Shown in pieces: positions 62,582-64,000 of a stretch of DNA of 64,000 nt (positions within the stretch are counted from its first letter, which is position 1; each line of letters starts with the position of its first letter). Source of the DNA: Rhabdonatronobacter sediminivivens (lineage in GTDB: Bacteria; Pseudomonadota; Alphaproteobacteria; Rhodobacterales; Rhodobacteraceae); the NCBI RefSeq assembly GCF_013415485.1, contig NZ_JACBXS010000001.1, positions 1-64,000 of the forward strand. The letters run 5' to 3'. Below the pieces are notes generated by a model. It had not been told where the DNA came from. It was given only the letters and a program-made list of their open reading frames with translations, and made no database searches. Both the position numbers and the translations under genes were made by a program.

Positions 62582-64000
62582 ATGCGCTTCCTTTCCGGCA
62601 CCCCCCTAGATGATGACAAGTTGCGCGAAGAATGCGGGGTCTTCGGCGTCATCGGCGTTACCGATGCGGCCAGCTTTGTGGCATTGGGCCTGCATGCGCT
62701 GCAGCACCGCGGGCAGGAAGCCGGCGGGATCATGACCCATTGCCCGACCAGCGGCTTCCAGTCGGCGCACCGATTCGGACTGGTGCGCGATACCTTCACC
62801 AAGGCGGGCGTGATGGACACCCTGCCCGGACCCATCGGCATCGGCCATGTGCGCTATTCCACCGCCGGGTCAAAGGGCGCCACCCAGATCCGGGATGTGC
62901 AGCCCTTCTTTGGCGAATTCGCCATGGGCGGCGCGGCCATCGCCCATAACGGCAATGTCACCAATGCCGAATCGATCCGGCGGGAGCTGATCGAGCGCGG
63001 CTCGATCTTCCAGTCCAGTTCGGACAGCGAATGCATCATCCACCTGATGGCGCGCAGCTTCCAGAAAACCATCCCCGAACGGATGAAGGATGCCCTGCGC
63101 CGGGTCGAAGGGGCGTTTTCCATCGTCGCCATGACCAGGACCAAGCTGATTGGCGTGCGCGACCCGCTGGGCGTGCGCCCGCTGGTGCTGGGCAGGCTGG
63201 GCGACGGCTGGGTGCTGTCATCCGAGACCTGCGCCCTGGACATCATCGGCGCCGATTTCCTGCGCGAGGTCGAGCCCGGCGAGATGGTGGTCATCGGCCC
63301 CGACGGGCTGGAAAGCCACCGCCCCTTCGAAACCCGCGGCGCACGCTTTTGCGTGTTCGAGCATGTCTATTTCTCGCGCCCCGATTCGATCATCGGCGGG
63401 CGGTCGGTCTATGAAACCCGCCGCGCCATCGGCGTGGAACTGGCGCGCGAGGCCGCGGTCGAGGCCGATCTGGTCTGCCCCGTGCCCGACAGCGGCACCC
63501 CGGCGGCCATCGGCTACAGCCAGGAATCGGGCATTCCCTATGCCATGGGGATCATCCGCAACCAGTATATGGGCCGGACCTTCATCGAACCGACCGAACA
63601 GATCCGCAACATGGGCGTGCGGCTGAAGCTGAACGTGAACCGCGCGCTGATTCGCGGCAAGCGGATCATCCTGGTGGATGATTCGGTGGTGCGCGGAACC
63701 ACCAGCATGAAGATCAAGGACATGATCCTGGATGCCGGCGCCGCCGAGGTGCATTTCCGCATCGCCTCGCCGCCCACCGCCTGGCCGTGCTTCTATGGCG
63801 TGGACACGCCGGAACGTGAGAAACTTCTGGCCTCGCGCATGACCGAGGATGAGATGCGCGACCATATCGGCGTGGACAGCCTGCGCTTCATCTCGCTGGA
63901 CGGGCTCTATCGCGCGGTGGGCGAGGCCGGGGGCCGCAACAACGCCTGCCCGCAGTATTGCGACGCGTGTTTCTCGGGCGAATACCCGGTGGCCCCGCAG
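62582..64000 (+). CDS. purF: Amidophosphoribosyltransferase (cut by window edge)
   Basis: 473 codons of the first committed enzyme of purine synthesis are visible; the stop is outside. A short propeptide precedes the catalytic Cys in REECGVFGVIG. The glutaminase domain has ALQHRGQEAGGIM and AHNGNVTNAESIRREL; the PRPP site is IILVDDSVVRGTTS. Cysteines in WPCFYGVDTP and CPQYCDACFSGEYP suggest the Fe-S-containing type seen in Bacillus. The ATG at 62582 has AAAGG upstream. The 195-bp gap upstream holds a weak TTGAT-CTGC-CGCAA box (62448-62461). Confidence 0.96.
   Translation, partial: MRFLSGTPLDDDKLREECGVFGVIGVTDAASFVALGLHALQHRGQEAGGIMTHCPTSGFQSAHRFGLVRDTFTKAGVMDTLPGPIGIGHVRYSTAGSKGATQIRDVQPFFGEFAMGGAAIAHNGNVTNAESIRRELIERGSIFQSSSDSECIIHLMARSFQKTIPERMKDALRRVEGAFSIVAMTRTKLIGVRDPLGVRPLVLGRLGDGWVLSSETCALDIIGADFLREVEPGEMVVIGPDGLESHRPFETRGARFCVFEHVYFSRPDSIIGGRSVYETRRAIGVELAREAAVEADLVCPVPDSGTPAAIGYSQESGIPYAMGIIRNQYMGRTFIEPTEQIRNMGVRLKLNVNRALIRGKRIILVDDSVVRGTTSMKIKDMILDAGAAEVHFRIASPPTAWPCFYGVDTPEREKLLASRMTEDEMRDHIGVDSLRFISLDGLYRAVGEAGGRNNACPQYCDACFSGEYPVAPQ

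Overview
The window looks like chromosome from a GC-rich alphaproteobacterium of the Rhodobacteraceae/Paracoccaceae (Roseobacter-Rhodobacter) type. The evidence is the roughly two-thirds GC content of most genes, a short-chain fatty acyl regulator (ScfR) gene, a DUF5368 gene beside a sulfide:quinone oxidoreductase, a degenerate GTP cyclohydrolase II domain fused to DHBP synthase (RibBX), and FNR-, SOS- and CtrA-like boxes of alphaproteobacterial type. No species can be named from the sequence alone.

Layout. 1-350: N-terminus of a tyrosine integrase beside tRNA-Ser(GGA), the likely edge of a genomic island that extends to the left. 398-4550: leftward cysS-cimA-phytoene synthase-like genes; the 3' half of cysS is a low-GC foreign patch. 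4768-11256: a YjbR protein, a sulfide:quinone oxidoreductase unit with a divergent Rrf2 regulator, pepN, a retropepsin-like membrane protease and a DUF1127 gene with a structured leader. 11285-19537: coaD, a CBS protein, a monooxygenase, MarR/HpaR with a divergent MFS exporter, scfR with its own TTTGCAAA operator, a lytic transglycosylase, xth, a CIA30 protein and a HIT protein. 19628-26059: lysC, ptsP, a HisA paralogue, a hydrolase and gph. 26066-35437: uvrA with an SOS-like box, then a 3-kb segment bounded by 148-bp inverted repeats that carries an oligopeptide-binding protein, a candidate small RNA and 3-hydroxybutyrate dehydrogenase, then a pseudouridine catabolism operon. 35559-42270: tsf-rpsB, proA-proB-obgE and lipA. 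42554-49351: an acidic Pro-Glu-repeat protein, nusB-ribH-ribBX, an enoyl-CoA hydratase and ccmF-ccmH. 49514-54041: ligA, recG and a self-contained unit for a 40-residue membrane peptide behind an elaborate operator. 54086-59307: an ABC transporter operon, a hairpin- and G-quadruplex-rich intergenic region, and typA. 59457-64000: a DUF2189-HhH fusion, an MFS carrier, a YdcH-type protein and the start of purF.

Most genes are housekeeping. The unusual content is mainly between genes: six copies of one 3'-end hairpin element, each lying in the same sense downstream of a gene; a compact candidate small RNA with promoter, stem-loop and intrinsic terminator (31101-31211); a five-heptamer operator over a micropeptide gene (53725-53929); and two long hairpins that present perfect G-quadruplex motifs (56978-57443). 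All functions are inferred by eye from sequence; no database search was run.
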